From: Acidobacteriota bacterium
GTDB taxonomy: Bacteria > Acidobacteriota > UBA6911 > RPQK01 > DATIPO01
Direction: 5' to 3'
Length of the DNA: 33,329 nt
Assembly: GCA_035471785.1 (NCBI GenBank)
Contig: DATIPQ010000142.1
Span: 1-33,329, forward strand
The notes beneath the pieces were generated by a model, which saw only the letters and a program-made list of their open reading frames with translations, did not search any database and was not told the origin of the DNA. Positions 15,517 through 24,366 of this stretch are shown piece after piece. Each line of letters starts with the position of its first letter. Positions within the stretch are counted from its first letter, which is position 1. Made by a program: the position numbers and the translations under genes.

Positions 15517-18500
15517 TCAAGAGGTGCAACGGGCTCCGTCTTCCTTGAGCAGGGCGGCCAGGGTTTCGAGGAAGAAGTCGACGTCATCCCGCATGACGCA
15601 AAGGGGCGGACGCAGCTTGAGGACGTTGTGCTCAGTGCCGTCGATTCCCGTCAGCACGCCGCATTCGCGAAGGCGGTCGGCTAGATACGAGGCCTGGGCG
15701 GCCCCGGGGGTGAGCTGGACGGGGTCGTCCACCAGCTCGATTCCCTGGAAGAGCCCCATTCCGCGCACGTCTCCCAGCACTGGAAAGTCCCTCTGCAGGC
15801 GGCCCAGGCCTTTCTGCAGGTGTTCTCCCAGGCGGCGGGCATGAGTCTGCAGGTTTTCGTCTTCGATGACGCTGAGAACCTCCTGGGCGATGGCGCAGGA
15901 GACGGTGTTTCCGCCGTAGGTGGAAAAGAATTCCATGCCGCTGTCGAAGGAGGCGGCGATTTGGGGGGTGGTGATCACGGCGGCCAGCGGATGTCCGGCG
16001 GCGATGGGCTTGCCCAGCGCCACGATGTCGGGGATCACGTCCTGGGTCTGGAAGCCCCAGAAGTGGGTCCCCACCCGCCCGAAGCCGACCTGGACTTCAT
16101 CGGCGATGCACAGTCCGCCGGCGGCCCGTACCAGGCGGTAGGCCTCCTTGAGGTATCCCTGGGGCAGCACGATCTGGCCTCCGCAACTGGGGATCGATTC
16201 CATCATGAATCCGCACAAGCCTCGCCCCTCCCGGCGCAGACCTTGCAGGAGGGGTTTGAACAAGGCCGCGTAGCGTAGCCCCATCGCGGGGTCATCGCGG
16301 TCTCCGCGGTAGCTTCCCCGGAAGGTGTCGGGCAGGGGCACTTTGTGGACCCAATCGGGCAAGCCCCGTCCGCCAGGCCCTTCGGCCTTGTAGGGGCTGA
16401 TGTCGATGAGGGTGGTGGTGTGTCCATGATAGGCGCCCTCGGAGACGATCAGGTCGCGGTGTCCGCTGTGGGCGCGGGCCAGGCGCAGGGCCAGCTCGGT
16501 GGCCTCGCTTCCCGATGCGGTGAAGTAGCAGACCTTGAGCGGGTCGGGGAAGGTGGCGGTGAGCCGCTCGGCGTAGCGGACGTTGGTTTCGTTGAGATAG
16601 CGGGTGTTGGTATTGAGAAGCTTCATCTGGCGCCTTCCCGCCTCCACCACCCGGGGATGGCAGTGTCCCACGTGGGGGACGTTGTTGTAGACGTCGAGAT
16701 AACGCCGTCCCTGGGCGTCGTAGAGGTACTGGCCCGCTCCCCTGACGATATGCAGGGGACGGCTGTAGGCCAGGCTCAGGTTGGGTCCCAGGTGGGATCG
16801 GCGGCGTTTCAGCAAGTCCCGCCAGTCCGCTGGTTGGGAAGGCTCGAGGCCGGGGATGGCGAGGATGAGGTTGGGGTCGGGGCAGATCGACATCCAGGCC
16901 TCCCGCTGAGAAGGATAGGACAGGCCGTCGTTCCATGGGCGGGGGCGTGGGCGAAGGTCTTGACCGGCCCAGAGGTCCAGAAAGAGCTGCACTTGAATGC
17001 GGCCGGACGGTCCCACTTGACCGAGCCGACTCCCGCTCGCCACGGTTTCTCCGACCTGCCGCCGCGGCCTCTCCAGTCCCCGGTAGAGGGAGAAGAAACG
17101 GTCACCCGCCGGGCTGTGATGACTCAGGACGAGAGGGCCGTCGCTCTCTTCCAGGCGTCCCTCCAGGGGGGCTTGCACGGGTGTCGCGGGCGGGGCCAGG
17201 ACGTCCAGGCCGAGGCGGACGGTAGGCCACTCACGTCCTTGCTCGGATTGGCGGGATGGGTGCTCCTCCAGGGCTGGACGCGCTTGGCCGTAGCCGCCTG
17301 CCCCCGCCCCCGTTTCGTCCCCGGCGACGCCCACGGCGGCGGCCATGCGCCAGTCCTGGGGACGGGGCTGCCAGGACTCGATCAGCGGACTGGCCACGCT
17401 CAGATCCAGCGGCTTAGCCGCGCGGACGTCGCAGCCGCCGCCCAGCAGCGGACTCATCTTGCCGGGCCGCGAGTCCAGCCACCCGGTAACGGCCTTGTGG
17501 CGCGGATGAGCAGGCAGTCCGCAGGCCGCCCGCAGCCGGCAGAGGATGACGGCCTCGTTGGCTTTGTGCAGGCGCTCCAGCACTTCCCAGGCAGGAGCTT
17601 GGCTGACGGTCAGGTAGGGGTTGTCGGGCTGGCTGCGCTGGGCCAGCGAGGAGTTGACCACGCTCACGCAGAGGCGCGTCATGACCAGGGGAAAAAGCAC
17701 TTCGAGTTCTTCCTCCTGCAGGGGCAGGACGCTGTGATAGCCGGCCGCCACCTGGCAGGCGGCATGAATGGGATGGGGCTTGTCCAGGACGGCGTAAGCC
17801 AGGGCCACGGCCAGGTCGCCCACGGTGACGCTGCGCATGGCGTCGCCGAAGTCGATGAGGGCGCTGACCCGCGCCTCCATGCCGCTTCCCCGGACCAGCA
17901 CGTTATAGTCGTTGGCGTCGCCATGAATGACGCTGTGACGCAAGCTCTCCAGACGGGGTTGGAGGTGGCGGAGAAAGCGCTCCAGACGATCCTCCACAAG
18001 CTGGCGCCGTTTTGCATCTGCGATGACCTCCAGGTGCTCGGCGATCCAGCCTGAACGCGCCAGGTCCCACTTCAGCCCGCGCTCCATGCCGGGGTGGGAG
18101 AAGCCGGCCAGAGCGCGGTCCGTGCCGGCCACGACTGCTCCCAGGCTGAAAAGCAGGTCATCGCGGTGGGGACGCACCTCGACCAGCAGGCGTCCCGGCA
18201 GGAAATCGAGCAGGCGCACCAGCCGCGGACGGCCCTGCCGGTCGGTTGTGCGGCCCCACGGACGCCCTTGGCGGGTAGAGTGGATCCGCTGCACTTCCAG
18301 GCCTTCGCCGTGGTCTTGCAGATGCTCCATGACGGCGCTCTGGAACTCGATGGCCTCGGGGTCCTCCTGGGGCGGCGAGATCTTGAGCAGGAGCTTTCCG
18401 CCTTGCTCGCCCCGCAGGCGGAAGTTGTCGTCCCTTTCCCCCGCCAAAGGCTCGGCGACGGCTTCGACTCCATAAAGATCCCCGGCCACCTCCCGGGCCC

Positions 18501-18519
18501 ATCTCGAGCGCTCGTCCAT
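15517..18519 (-). CDS. Tri-domain fusion: APH-type kinase, degenerate M23 domain, class III aminotransferase-fold phospho-lyase-like
   Basis: About 1000 residues. Residues ~1-340 are an aminoglycoside-phosphotransferase/hydroxylysine-kinase-like domain with the catalytic loop HGDANDYN and metal motif IDFGD. Residues ~430-530 match a peptidase M23 domain in outline ([39 protein letters not shown]), but its zinc His residues are replaced. Residues ~575-1000 are a class III PLP-dependent aminotransferase-fold domain, with [28 protein letters not shown] and the PLP Lys near 837 in [11 protein letters not shown]. Kinase and phospho-lyase pairs of this kind phosphorylate a hydroxy-amine such as hydroxylysine or ethanolamine and then eliminate phosphate and ammonia, so a two-step degradation is inferred. 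The exact substrate cannot be read from sequence. ATG 18519 lies 17 nt after the SGNH hydrolase stop, so the two form an operon. Confidence 0.9.
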   Translation of the reverse strand: MDERSRWAREVAGDLYGVEAVAEPLAGERDDNFRLRGEQGGKLLLKISPPQEDPEAIEFQSAVMEHLQDHGEGLEVQRIHSTRQGRPWGRTTDRQGRPRLVRLLDFLPGRLLVEVRPHRDDLLFSLGAVVAGTDRALAGFSHPGMERGLKWDLARSGWIAEHLEVIADAKRRQLVEDRLERFLRHLQPRLESLRHSVIHGDANDYNVLVRGSGMEARVSALIDFGDAMRSVTVGDLAVALAYAVLDKPHPIHAACQVAAGYHSVLPLQEEELEVLFPLVMTRLCVSVVNSSLAQRSQPDNPYLTVSQAPAWEVLERLHKANEAVILCRLRAACGLPAHPRHKAVTGWLDSRPGKMSPLLGGGCDVRAAKPLDLSVASPLIESWQPRPQDWRMAAAVGVAGDETGAGAGGYGQARPALEEHPSRQSEQGREWPTVRLGLDVLAPPATPVQAPLEGRLEESDGPLVLSHHSPAGDRFFSLYRGLERPRRQVGETVASGSRLGQVGPSGRIQVQLFLDLWAGQDLRPRPRPWNDGLSYPSQREAWMSICPDPNLILAIPGLEPSQPADWRDLLKRRRSHLGPNLSLAYSRPLHIVRGAGQYLYDAQGRRYLDVYNNVPHVGHCHPRVVEAGRRQMKLLNTNTRYLNETNVRYAERLTATFPDPLKVCYFTASGSEATELALRLARAHSGHRDLIVSEGAYHGHTTTLIDISPYKAEGPGGRGLPDWVHKVPLPDTFRGSYRGDRDDPAMGLRYAALFKPLLQGLRREGRGLCGFMMESIPSCGGQIVLPQGYLKEAYRLVRAAGGLCIADEVQVGFGRVGTHFWGFQTQDVIPDIVALGKPIAAGHPLAAVITTPQIAASFDSGMEFFSTYGGNTVSCAIAQEVLSVIEDENLQTHARRLGEHLQKGLGRLQRDFPVLGDVRGMGLFQGIELVDDPVQLTPGAAQASYLADRLRECGVLTGIDGTEHNVLKLRPPLCVMRDDVDFFLETLAALLKEDGARCTS

Positions 18520-18536
18520 GGCTGCATCATCGCCAA

Positions 18537-19730
18537 TCAAGATCCGGGACGCAATCTCCCTGGCGGCGCCAGCCTCTTTCTCTCCTCCTCCAGCAAGGGA
18601 AGGAGATGGGGCTTGAGGGCCTGGAGGAAGGACCGATGTCCGGCGGGGTTCCAATGCATGTCGCCTCCGGGCAAGTAGAGGTCCCGGCCCCAGGTGCGGT
18701 GTATCTCGCCCATGGTCTCGGTGGGGTCGATGCAGAGCAGCCCTAGGCGCCGGCATTCCTGCAGGATGCGCCGATTGGGCAATTCGAGGTCGAAGTGCTC
18801 CTGGCGCAGCCCGTACCTGGCCACCGTTGGGGGCCAATCGAGGCGGCGCTGAACCTGAAAGCGTTGCGGCGCCAGCACGACGACCAAGCGGACCGACGAC
18901 TGCTGAAACATCTCCTGGAGCATCGACAGCACCTGAAAGTGACGTTGATAAGCGACTTCGATGGAAGGAGGAGGCTGCTTCAGGAATAGTCCCAGACCGC
19001 TGCTCGGATCGAAGAGCCGCGCCCCTGCTGGGTACCAACTTGCGATGCCTTGACGCGGCTGCCCAAACAGGCGCAGCAGGGCCCAGTCCGAGGGCTGCGG
19101 CGGAGGGTCCGGGGGCCGGAGAACGTGGGCCGGGAATTCCATCGTCTCAAGCCCGTGTGCGAATCCGATCGCTTCGGGATGGAGGGAAACGTAGTCTTGC
19201 AAGACGTCGTTGCCCAGCGTGATCTGCAACAGGACGACGTGGGGATTCCAGTCCAGCCCGTAATCGGACAGGTAGAGGTAGGCGTTGAAAGGACTTTCGG
19301 TGCAGGCCAGCAAGACCTGGGTTGGCCCTCCGCGCTTGGAGACCCATTGTTGCAGAAGATAAGAATAGGTCTGGTGTTGGCCCACCCGATAACCGGCCGC
19401 AAAGGAATCGCCCAAGGACAGGATCCGCAGCGTTGCGGGCGGGGGATGGCGTGAAAATTCGCTTTCGTTGCGGAAGCCCTGACTGTTGTTGTGCCAGAGC
19501 ACGGTTCCGCCCCGGCCGTCTATGACGCGGGCCCGGAAGTCGGGCTGGAGGTAGCCTCCCGGCCCCATCCGCTCACCCTCGGCCCAAGTGTCTCCGTAGT
19601 CGGGACCTTGCTGGGCCGTCTCTCTCCATTGCCCGGCCAGCCGGGCCATCCACTCGGCTGCGGCCAGTGACAGCGCCAGCGAACAACAGAAGACAAGCCC
19701 TCGCAGAAACCAGGTTGGCGCTCGGCTCAT
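18537..19730 (-). CDS. SGNH/GDSL hydrolase-family protein, membrane-anchored or secreted
   Basis: A 397-residue protein with an N-terminal hydrophobic helix (LRGLVFCCSLALSLAAAEWMARL). The SGNH blocks are visible: block I LSLGDSFAAGYRVG with the nucleophile Ser, block III-like ITLGND with the Asn, and block V DMHWNPAGH with the Asp and His. This predicts an ester hydrolase or acetyl-/acyl-modifying enzyme facing the periplasm. The substrate is unknown; polysaccharide or lipid deacylation is typical for family members. ATG 19730 has GGAG about 8 nt upstream. It is the first gene of an operon with the kinase/aminotransferase fusion, a pairing that does not by itself suggest a shared substrate. 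Confidence 0.88.
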   Translation of the reverse strand: MSRAPTWFLRGLVFCCSLALSLAAAEWMARLAGQWRETAQQGPDYGDTWAEGERMGPGGYLQPDFRARVIDGRGGTVLWHNNSQGFRNESEFSRHPPPATLRILSLGDSFAAGYRVGQHQTYSYLLQQWVSKRGGPTQVLLACTESPFNAYLYLSDYGLDWNPHVVLLQITLGNDVLQDYVSLHPEAIGFAHGLETMEFPAHVLRPPDPPPQPSDWALLRLFGQPRQGIASWYPAGARLFDPSSGLGLFLKQPPPSIEVAYQRHFQVLSMLQEMFQQSSVRLVVVLAPQRFQVQRRLDWPPTVARYGLRQEHFDLELPNRRILQECRRLGLLCIDPTETMGEIHRTWGRDLYLPGGDMHWNPAGHRSFLQALKPHLLPLLEEERKRLAPPGRLRPGS

Positions 19731-19832
19731 GACTCTGCTCCAAAGGCCGCTTTCCCGCGGATAGGATAGCAGCTTAGAAAAATCTTAGGAACCGAACAGG
19801 CATCCGCCTCCGCCACCTGCTAACTTGGCGTC

Positions 19833-20075
19833 ATGTTGCGCAATGCGAGAACACGGGTGAACCGGGTGTGGACGCCGGCTCTGGTGTTGGCGGCGCTTTT
19901 CGCCATGCCGCTGGCCGGGACGTCTCAGCAAGCCTCCATCCGCTATCTTCCCAGGCCATTGCCCCCCCGACTTCCGCGTCCCCGGACACGGTCACTGACA
20001 GGCCCCTGCCTGACCTACTCGGCGTGGAGCGCGTCGCGCGGGTCGACGCCCAGGGCGCGGCGGGCCGGGACGTAG
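19833..20075 (+). pseudogene. Possible truncated secreted-protein gene
   Basis: An 80-codon frame that begins like an exported protein (VWTPALVLAALFAMPLAGTSQQ) but turns into Pro/Arg-rich, low-complexity sequence. Its last 61 bp run antisense into the end of the second ADOP permease. The signal-peptide-like start suggests a gene remnant cut off near residue 40. It could equally be a chance frame in GC-rich DNA, so confidence is low. Confidence 0.25.
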
Positions 20076-22516
20076 CAGGCCGCCAGAGCCGCCAGCAGCA
20101 AGATCAGCGAAGTGGAGGCCAAGGTGAGCGGATCATAGGCCGAGACGTTGAACAGCAGGCTCTCCACGAAGCGGCCCAGCACCAGCGCGCCCGCCATTCC
20201 CAGGACGCAGCCCACCACGACCATGACCAGGCCTTGCCCCAAAACCAGACGCAAGATGTCCCCGCTCTGGGCGCCCAAGGCCCGGCGGACGCCGATTTCC
20301 TGCGTCCGCTGGCCCACCAGCAGGGCCATGACGCCGGTGACTCCGGCGGCCGTGATGAGCAGGGCCAGCAGCGAGAGCAGTCCGGTCAATACGGTGGTCA
20401 GCCGCGCCGGCGCCACCGAGTCGGCCCGGATCTCCTCCAGGGTCTGCACCGAGTCCACCGTCTGGTCGGGGTCGATTTCACGGACCTTGCTGATCAAGCT
20501 CTGGGCCAGGGCGCTGGGATCGCCGGCGGTCCGCACCACCAGCCGGGAGGAAAAGGGAGCCTGGGCGAAGGGCACGTAGATCTCGTCGGCGGGCCCCTTG
20601 TCCAGGCCGTACTGGCGGATGTCGCCGATCACGCCCACGATAGTGATCCAGTCGCTGTCGCCCATGGCCGCCGAAATGCGCTTGCCCACGGGATCTTGGT
20701 CAGGGAAGTGACGTTGCGCCAGCGAGTGCGTGATGATTGCCACGCGGTTGGCCTGAGCATCGTCTCCGGCATTGAAAAAGCGTCCTCTGAGGAGAGGAAT
20801 GCCCACGGTGCGGAAGTAGTCGGGCGAGGCGAAGCTGTGAGTGGCGATGCGGGGCGTGTTGCCGGCCTGGCGTCCCTCGATGTTGAATTCATGGGTCATC
20901 CCCTGCTGCTGGTTGAGAGGAACGACGCTGACGATTCCCGCCGAGACCACCCCCGGCAGGGCCCTGACCTCTTCCTCGACCTTTTCCATGAAGGCCTTGC
21001 GAGCCTCGCGGACGCCTGCCGGGCTCTGCGCGAACTTTGTGAAGTTCAGCCCCACCCGCATCGAAAGCACTTGCTCGGGCTGGAAGCCGGCGTCCACCTG
21101 CTGCAACTTGACGAAACTGCGCACCATCAGTCCGGCACCGGCCAGCAGAACCAGCGATACGCCGACCTGGGCGACCACCAGGACCTGGCGCAGCCTTTGC
21201 TTGCCGCGTCCTGAGGAGGAGCGGGTGCCGTCGCTGAGCGCTTTCTGAAGGTCTTGGCGGGGCTGCAAGGCGGGCAGGGCGCCGAAGAGGATTCCCGCCG
21301 CCATCGAAACCAGCAGGGTAAAGAGCAGCACCCTGCCGTCCACGGTGATCTCGGGCGCCCGCGGCGTGAAGCGGGCGGCGAAATCCACCAGCAGGTCGAG
21401 ACCGGCGTAAGCCACCAGTAGTCCCAATAGCCCTCCGCCCAGGGCCACCAGCGACGACTCCGTGATCATCTGGCGCAACAAGCGCAGCCGTCCCGCCCCC
21501 AGGGCCGAGCGCAAAGCCATCTCCCGCTCGCGGCGCAGCAGGCGCGACAGAGACAGGTTGGCGACATTGGCGCAAGCGATCAGCAGCACCAGTCCCGAAG
21601 CCGCCAGCAGAATCAAGAAAGTGGGCCGGGCTTCCCGGGTCAGCTCGTCCTTGAGCTGGGTGGCCCTGGCCGCGAAACCGGATTCGGGAGGATAGCTCTC
21701 GCTGTGCTCGGAAGCCATGCGGCGGGCCACCGCCGCCACGTCCCGTTCGGCGTGCTCCAGCCTGGAGCCCTCCTTGAGCAGGGCGAAGACATTCATCATG
21801 CGCGCGTTGCGGTTGTCGATGAAGCCTTGACTGGAGCGGGTGGGGCAGTGAGAGGTGGGCATGTAGACGTCGTTGTAACGCGGATACTGGGGAAGCGGCG
21901 GCAAGACGCCCACCACCTCGTGAATGTTGTCGTTGACCTTGAAGGTCTTGCCGATGATGTCGGGATCGCTTCCGTGGCGTCCCGCCCAGTACTCGTAACT
22001 GAAGACCAGGATGGGAGGAGTGCCGTGCTGGTCCTCTCCCTTCTGAAAAGTGCGGCCCATCATGGGCTCTACGCCCAGCACGTCGAAAAAGTTGGCCGAC
22101 ACCACTCCCGTGCGCACCCGGTGGGGTTCCAGCTCGCCCCAAATGGTAAAGCCCATCGAATGGTATTCCACGACTTCCTGCAGCGTCTGGTTCTGGGCCC
22201 GGTAGTCCTCGATCTCCTTGACCGAGAAGGGCATCGCCTGAGTGCCGCCCCGGTTGGTCTCCTGGTGGATGATGACGATGCGCTCATCCTGGGCGTAGGG
22301 CAATGGCTGCAAGAGGACGCCGTTGACGATGCTGAAGATGGCCGAATTGGCGCCGATGCCCAGCGCCAGGGTCAAGACGGCCAGCAAAGTGAAGGTAGGC
22401 GCCTTGCGCAAAGTACGCAGGGCGAAACGAAGATCTTGTCCTAGATTCTCTATCAAAACTGCACACCTCGTGTTTGCCGCAACCTGGCGTCGGTGCCGGT
22501 CTACTCCCGTGAGCAT
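20015..22516 (-). CDS. ADOP-type MacB/FtsX ABC transporter permease (second copy)
   Basis: About 833 residues from ATG 22516. It opens with the standard ADOP core (ENLGQDLRFALRTLRKAPTF, then TLLAVLTLALGIGANSAIFS). A MacB periplasmic domain follows, then an FtsX helix set (LILLAASGLVLLIACANVANLSLSRLL), a second periplasmic domain, a final FtsX set (ALLITAAGVTGVMALLVG) and the closing VPARRALGVDPRDALH. The other permease in the window has an extra N-terminal RDFREEFGEE segment; this one does not. An alternative TTG start at 22456 has GAGGT suitably placed and would remove 20 unlikely residues, so the true start may be there. No PadR is adjacent; the nearest regulator is the MerR/TipAS gene upstream, separated by a terminator-like palindrome. 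No ATPase partner is seen. Confidence 0.92.
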   Translation of the reverse strand: MLTGVDRHRRQVAANTRCAVLIENLGQDLRFALRTLRKAPTFTLLAVLTLALGIGANSAIFSIVNGVLLQPLPYAQDERIVIIHQETNRGGTQAMPFSVKEIEDYRAQNQTLQEVVEYHSMGFTIWGELEPHRVRTGVVSANFFDVLGVEPMMGRTFQKGEDQHGTPPILVFSYEYWAGRHGSDPDIIGKTFKVNDNIHEVVGVLPPLPQYPRYNDVYMPTSHCPTRSSQGFIDNRNARMMNVFALLKEGSRLEHAERDVAAVARRMASEHSESYPPESGFAARATQLKDELTREARPTFLILLAASGLVLLIACANVANLSLSRLLRREREMALRSALGAGRLRLLRQMITESSLVALGGGLLGLLVAYAGLDLLVDFAARFTPRAPEITVDGRVLLFTLLVSMAAGILFGALPALQPRQDLQKALSDGTRSSSGRGKQRLRQVLVVAQVGVSLVLLAGAGLMVRSFVKLQQVDAGFQPEQVLSMRVGLNFTKFAQSPAGVREARKAFMEKVEEEVRALPGVVSAGIVSVVPLNQQQGMTHEFNIEGRQAGNTPRIATHSFASPDYFRTVGIPLLRGRFFNAGDDAQANRVAIITHSLAQRHFPDQDPVGKRISAAMGDSDWITIVGVIGDIRQYGLDKGPADEIYVPFAQAPFSSRLVVRTAGDPSALAQSLISKVREIDPDQTVDSVQTLEEIRADSVAPARLTTVLTGLLSLLALLITAAGVTGVMALLVGQRTQEIGVRRALGAQSGDILRLVLGQGLVMVVVGCVLGMAGALVLGRFVESLLFNVSAYDPLTLASTSLILLLAALAACYVPARRALGVDPRDALHAE

Positions 22517-22519
22517 CTG

Positions 22520-22560
22520 ACAGCATAGGACATTTTATTTTTTAACACAAGTGAAAATAT
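22520..22560 (-). promoter_or_regulatory. AT-rich probable promoter region of second ADOP gene
   Basis: This is one of the few AT-rich stretches in the window (several A/T runs, including TAAAAT on the minus strand) and lies directly upstream of the permease start. No clean -35/-10 pair could be fixed. Confidence 0.35.
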
Positions 22561-22580
22561 GAAGCGGCAGTGACTTGGGG

Positions 22581-22610
22581 AGCCGGACCGCGGCAGGCCG
22601 CGATCCGGCT
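22581..22610 (-). terminator. Palindromic terminator after MerR/TipAS gene
   Basis: AGCCGGACCGCGG (22581-22593) pairs with CCGCGATCCGGCT (22598-22610) with one mismatch, giving a strong GC hairpin 10 nt downstream of the minus-strand stop at 22621. There is no clear T-run on the minus strand after it, so termination efficiency is uncertain. Confidence 0.55.
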
Positions 22611-22620
22611 TTCGGCTTAC

Positions 22621-23361
22621 TTACTGGCCCGAGTGGGCCTTAAGCGCCTGGCCGATGTATTCCCACAGGTCATCGTCGACCGGCATGCCGTGTTTTTGCA
22701 GCACCCGGGGGCCGCCCTCGGACTGATACAGGTTGCCCAAGGACTGCTCGATGTCGGTCTCGCCTCCGGTGAATTCGGCGATCAGCGCCTGGTACTTGGA
22801 GACCGCCTCGGAGAGCTGCGGGCTGTGCGGGGCCAATCCTTCAGAACGGGCCTCTTCAAAGCGCTTGAAGAGCTGGGTCCACTCGCCTTGGACTTCTTCG
22901 ATGCGCTCTTGGCCGATGGCCTTCCCGCGCTGCTTGAGCCGCTCCAGTTGTTGTGGCGTGTAGTAGTTCTCGATCATGCTCATAACCTCCATTGTCTCGA
23001 GGAATTGATCCACCGAGACGTCGTCATTGGCGCGCAGCCGGTCAGCCATGGCCCCCAGCCGCCGCAAGAGCGTCTGTTGGCGTTCGGCTTGTTGGCGGAC
23101 GCGCTCGATGTGCATTTCCAACACGCGCAGCGGGGAATAATCGGAGCGGTCCAGACACTGGCTGATTTCTTCCAGCGACATCCCCAACTGCTGTAGAGAG
23201 CGGATGCGGTAGAGACGTGCCAGGTCGTCTTTGCCGTAGAGCCGATGGCCTCCTTCGCTCTGATAAGAGGCCGAAAGCAGTCCGATCTCGTCGTAGTAGT
23301 GCAGGGTGCGGACGGTGACTTTCGTCCGCCTGGCCAGCTCTCCGATTTTCAGCAAACGCAT
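22621..23361 (-). CDS. MerR family regulator with TipAS-like C-terminal domain
   Basis: A 246-residue regulator. The MerR DNA-binding domain is at the N-terminus: LLKIGELARRTKVTVRTLHY, then YDEIGLL, GGHRLYGKDDLARLYRI and LQQLGMSLEEIS. A coiled-coil linker (residues ~75-115) follows. The C-terminal part (YYTPQQLERLKQRGKAIGQE, FKRFEEARSEGLAPHSPQ, and Tyr/Trp-rich helices) resembles the TipAS antibiotic-recognition domain, which binds thiopeptide-type ligands in Streptomyces. Here the ligand is unknown. ATG 23361 was chosen because it begins the canonical MerR start; 15 more codons are open upstream. An almost ideal MerR-type promoter lies about 60-90 bp upstream, so autoregulation by promoter-spacer twisting is likely. 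Confidence 0.92.
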   Translation of the reverse strand: MRLLKIGELARRTKVTVRTLHYYDEIGLLSASYQSEGGHRLYGKDDLARLYRIRSLQQLGMSLEEISQCLDRSDYSPLRVLEMHIERVRQQAERQQTLLRRLGAMADRLRANDDVSVDQFLETMEVMSMIENYYTPQQLERLKQRGKAIGQERIEEVQGEWTQLFKRFEEARSEGLAPHSPQLSEAVSKYQALIAEFTGGETDIEQSLGNLYQSEGGPRVLQKHGMPVDDDLWEYIGQALKAHSGQ

Positions 23362-23421
23362 GTCGATGTCCTTTGCGGCCTGGTCATGAGGAAATCCCCT
23401 TCCCAAGCCGTCCAGGAATGG

Positions 23422-23452
23422 AGGCTAAGTCCTCACGTTACGTGAGGTTCAA
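23422..23452 (-). promoter_or_regulatory. MerR-type promoter with perfect operator palindrome
   Basis: On the minus strand TTGAAC (23447-23452) and a weak TAGCCT (23422-23427) are separated by 19 nt, the long spacer typical of MerR-controlled promoters. The spacer region holds the palindrome CCTCACGTAACGTGAGG (23431-23447; perfect 7-bp arms, 3-nt centre). It faces the merR-type gene. Confidence 0.75.
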
Positions 23453-23476
23453 GAAAAAAATGAAAGGAATGGAATT

Positions 23477-24259
23477 TTACTTCTTGCGGTGGGTGAAGGC
23501 CAGGCCCGACCAGACCTGGTCGATGGCGCAGATCTTGAAGTCGACCAATCCCAGGGACAGTCCCAGTTCGCGCACGATGGCCTGGGTGACGTCGGTCTTG
23601 ACGCCGGAGGCTTTCTTGGGCCAGGCGATCCAGAGGCGCTGAAAGTCTTGGCGCTGGGCGATCTTGGGAAGCCGTTGCCTGAGGCGGGAGGCCGAGTCGA
23701 CGAAGAAGATGATCAGATCGCAATGGCCCTGCATGCGCCGGCGCAGGGTGACATCGTCGGGCAGTTGGCCCAAGGTGTTGTGGAAGTCCTCGGGGGCGCC
23801 GGACAGCGCCACCGTCATTCCGGCTTTGATGCCGAGTTTCTTGGGCAGAGGCGTGCCCGAGTATCCGGCCAGCGTGGAATCGGGAACGACAGGTTTTTCA
23901 GGAGGATTGGCCATGGCTTTTCGCAGCGTTGTCCCGATTTCGTCCCACTCGCAATAGAAGGCGTCGGGAAGCGCCTCGCGCACCTTTTCTTTCTTTGACG
24001 GATCGCCGTCCACGAAGATCAGAGGAATCCCGCGAGTGAGGGGACTCTGGCGCAGTCCGAAGGCCACGTCGCGACCTGCCGAGGGCAAGCGCGAGAGGTC
24101 GATGACCACCGCATTGGGCGGGTTCTGGCGCAGTTTGCGGAAGAGCGCCTGGCCCCCCTCAGGGTCGGTAAACTCGACCGCGAAACCCTGGTTCTGCAAG
24201 CGGGTGACCCGCTCGGGCAGCTCCTCCGCCTTCCAATGAATCAGTCGAATCCTCTTCAT
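23477..24259 (-). CDS. Receiver-like domain fused to DUF3052-like domain
   Basis: About 260 residues. Residues 1-115 follow the receiver fold (MKRIRLIHWKAEELP; AVVIDLSRLPSAGRDVAFGLR with the central Asp; RGIPLIFVDGDP). They lack the two acidic residues normally found after the first strand and the usual threonine-x-lysine context. Residues ~140-255 look like DUF3052: AGYSGTPLPKKLGIKAGMTV, CDLIIFFVDS, LWIAWPKK, DVTQAIVRELGLSLGLVDFK. No catalytic residues are known for DUF3052. There is no signal peptide or DNA-binding domain, so it is probably a cytoplasmic regulatory or sensory protein. ATG 24259 was preferred over an upstream frame start in the divergent promoter region. It is divergent from the antiporter and may regulate it, which is inference. 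Confidence 0.75.
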   Translation of the reverse strand: MKRIRLIHWKAEELPERVTRLQNQGFAVEFTDPEGGQALFRKLRQNPPNAVVIDLSRLPSAGRDVAFGLRQSPLTRGIPLIFVDGDPSKKEKVREALPDAFYCEWDEIGTTLRKAMANPPEKPVVPDSTLAGYSGTPLPKKLGIKAGMTVALSGAPEDFHNTLGQLPDDVTLRRRMQGHCDLIIFFVDSASRLRQRLPKIAQRQDFQRLWIAWPKKASGVKTDVTQAIVRELGLSLGLVDFKICAIDQVWSGLAFTHRKK

Positions 24260-24276
24260 GACAGATAGATTTGTGG

Positions 24277-24307
24277 CAGACTCCCTACCTTGTAGAGTCG
24301 GCGCCAG
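24277..24307. repeat. 31-bp inverted repeat, left copy
   Basis: Its reverse complement recurs at 28135-28165 with one mismatch in 31. It can fold on itself (GACTC...TAC, then CTT, then GTAGAGTC, with a 2-nt bulge). It lies in the divergent promoter region between the receiver/DUF3052 gene and the antiporter gene. Confidence 0.8.
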
Positions 24308-24366
24308 GCTAAATGCCTTCAACACTTTAAACATTTTTGAAGGCGAGAAGGCAAGGGATTTGTCTC

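Noticed and set aside
16345-18054. 569-codon plus-strand frame opposite the kinase/aminotransferase fusion
   Set aside because: Shadow of the fusion gene; no motif and biased composition.
24337-24366. TTG start for the antiporter at 24337
   Set aside because: No ribosome-binding site; the GTG at 24367 has AAGGGA 8 nt upstream and starts directly before the first membrane helix.
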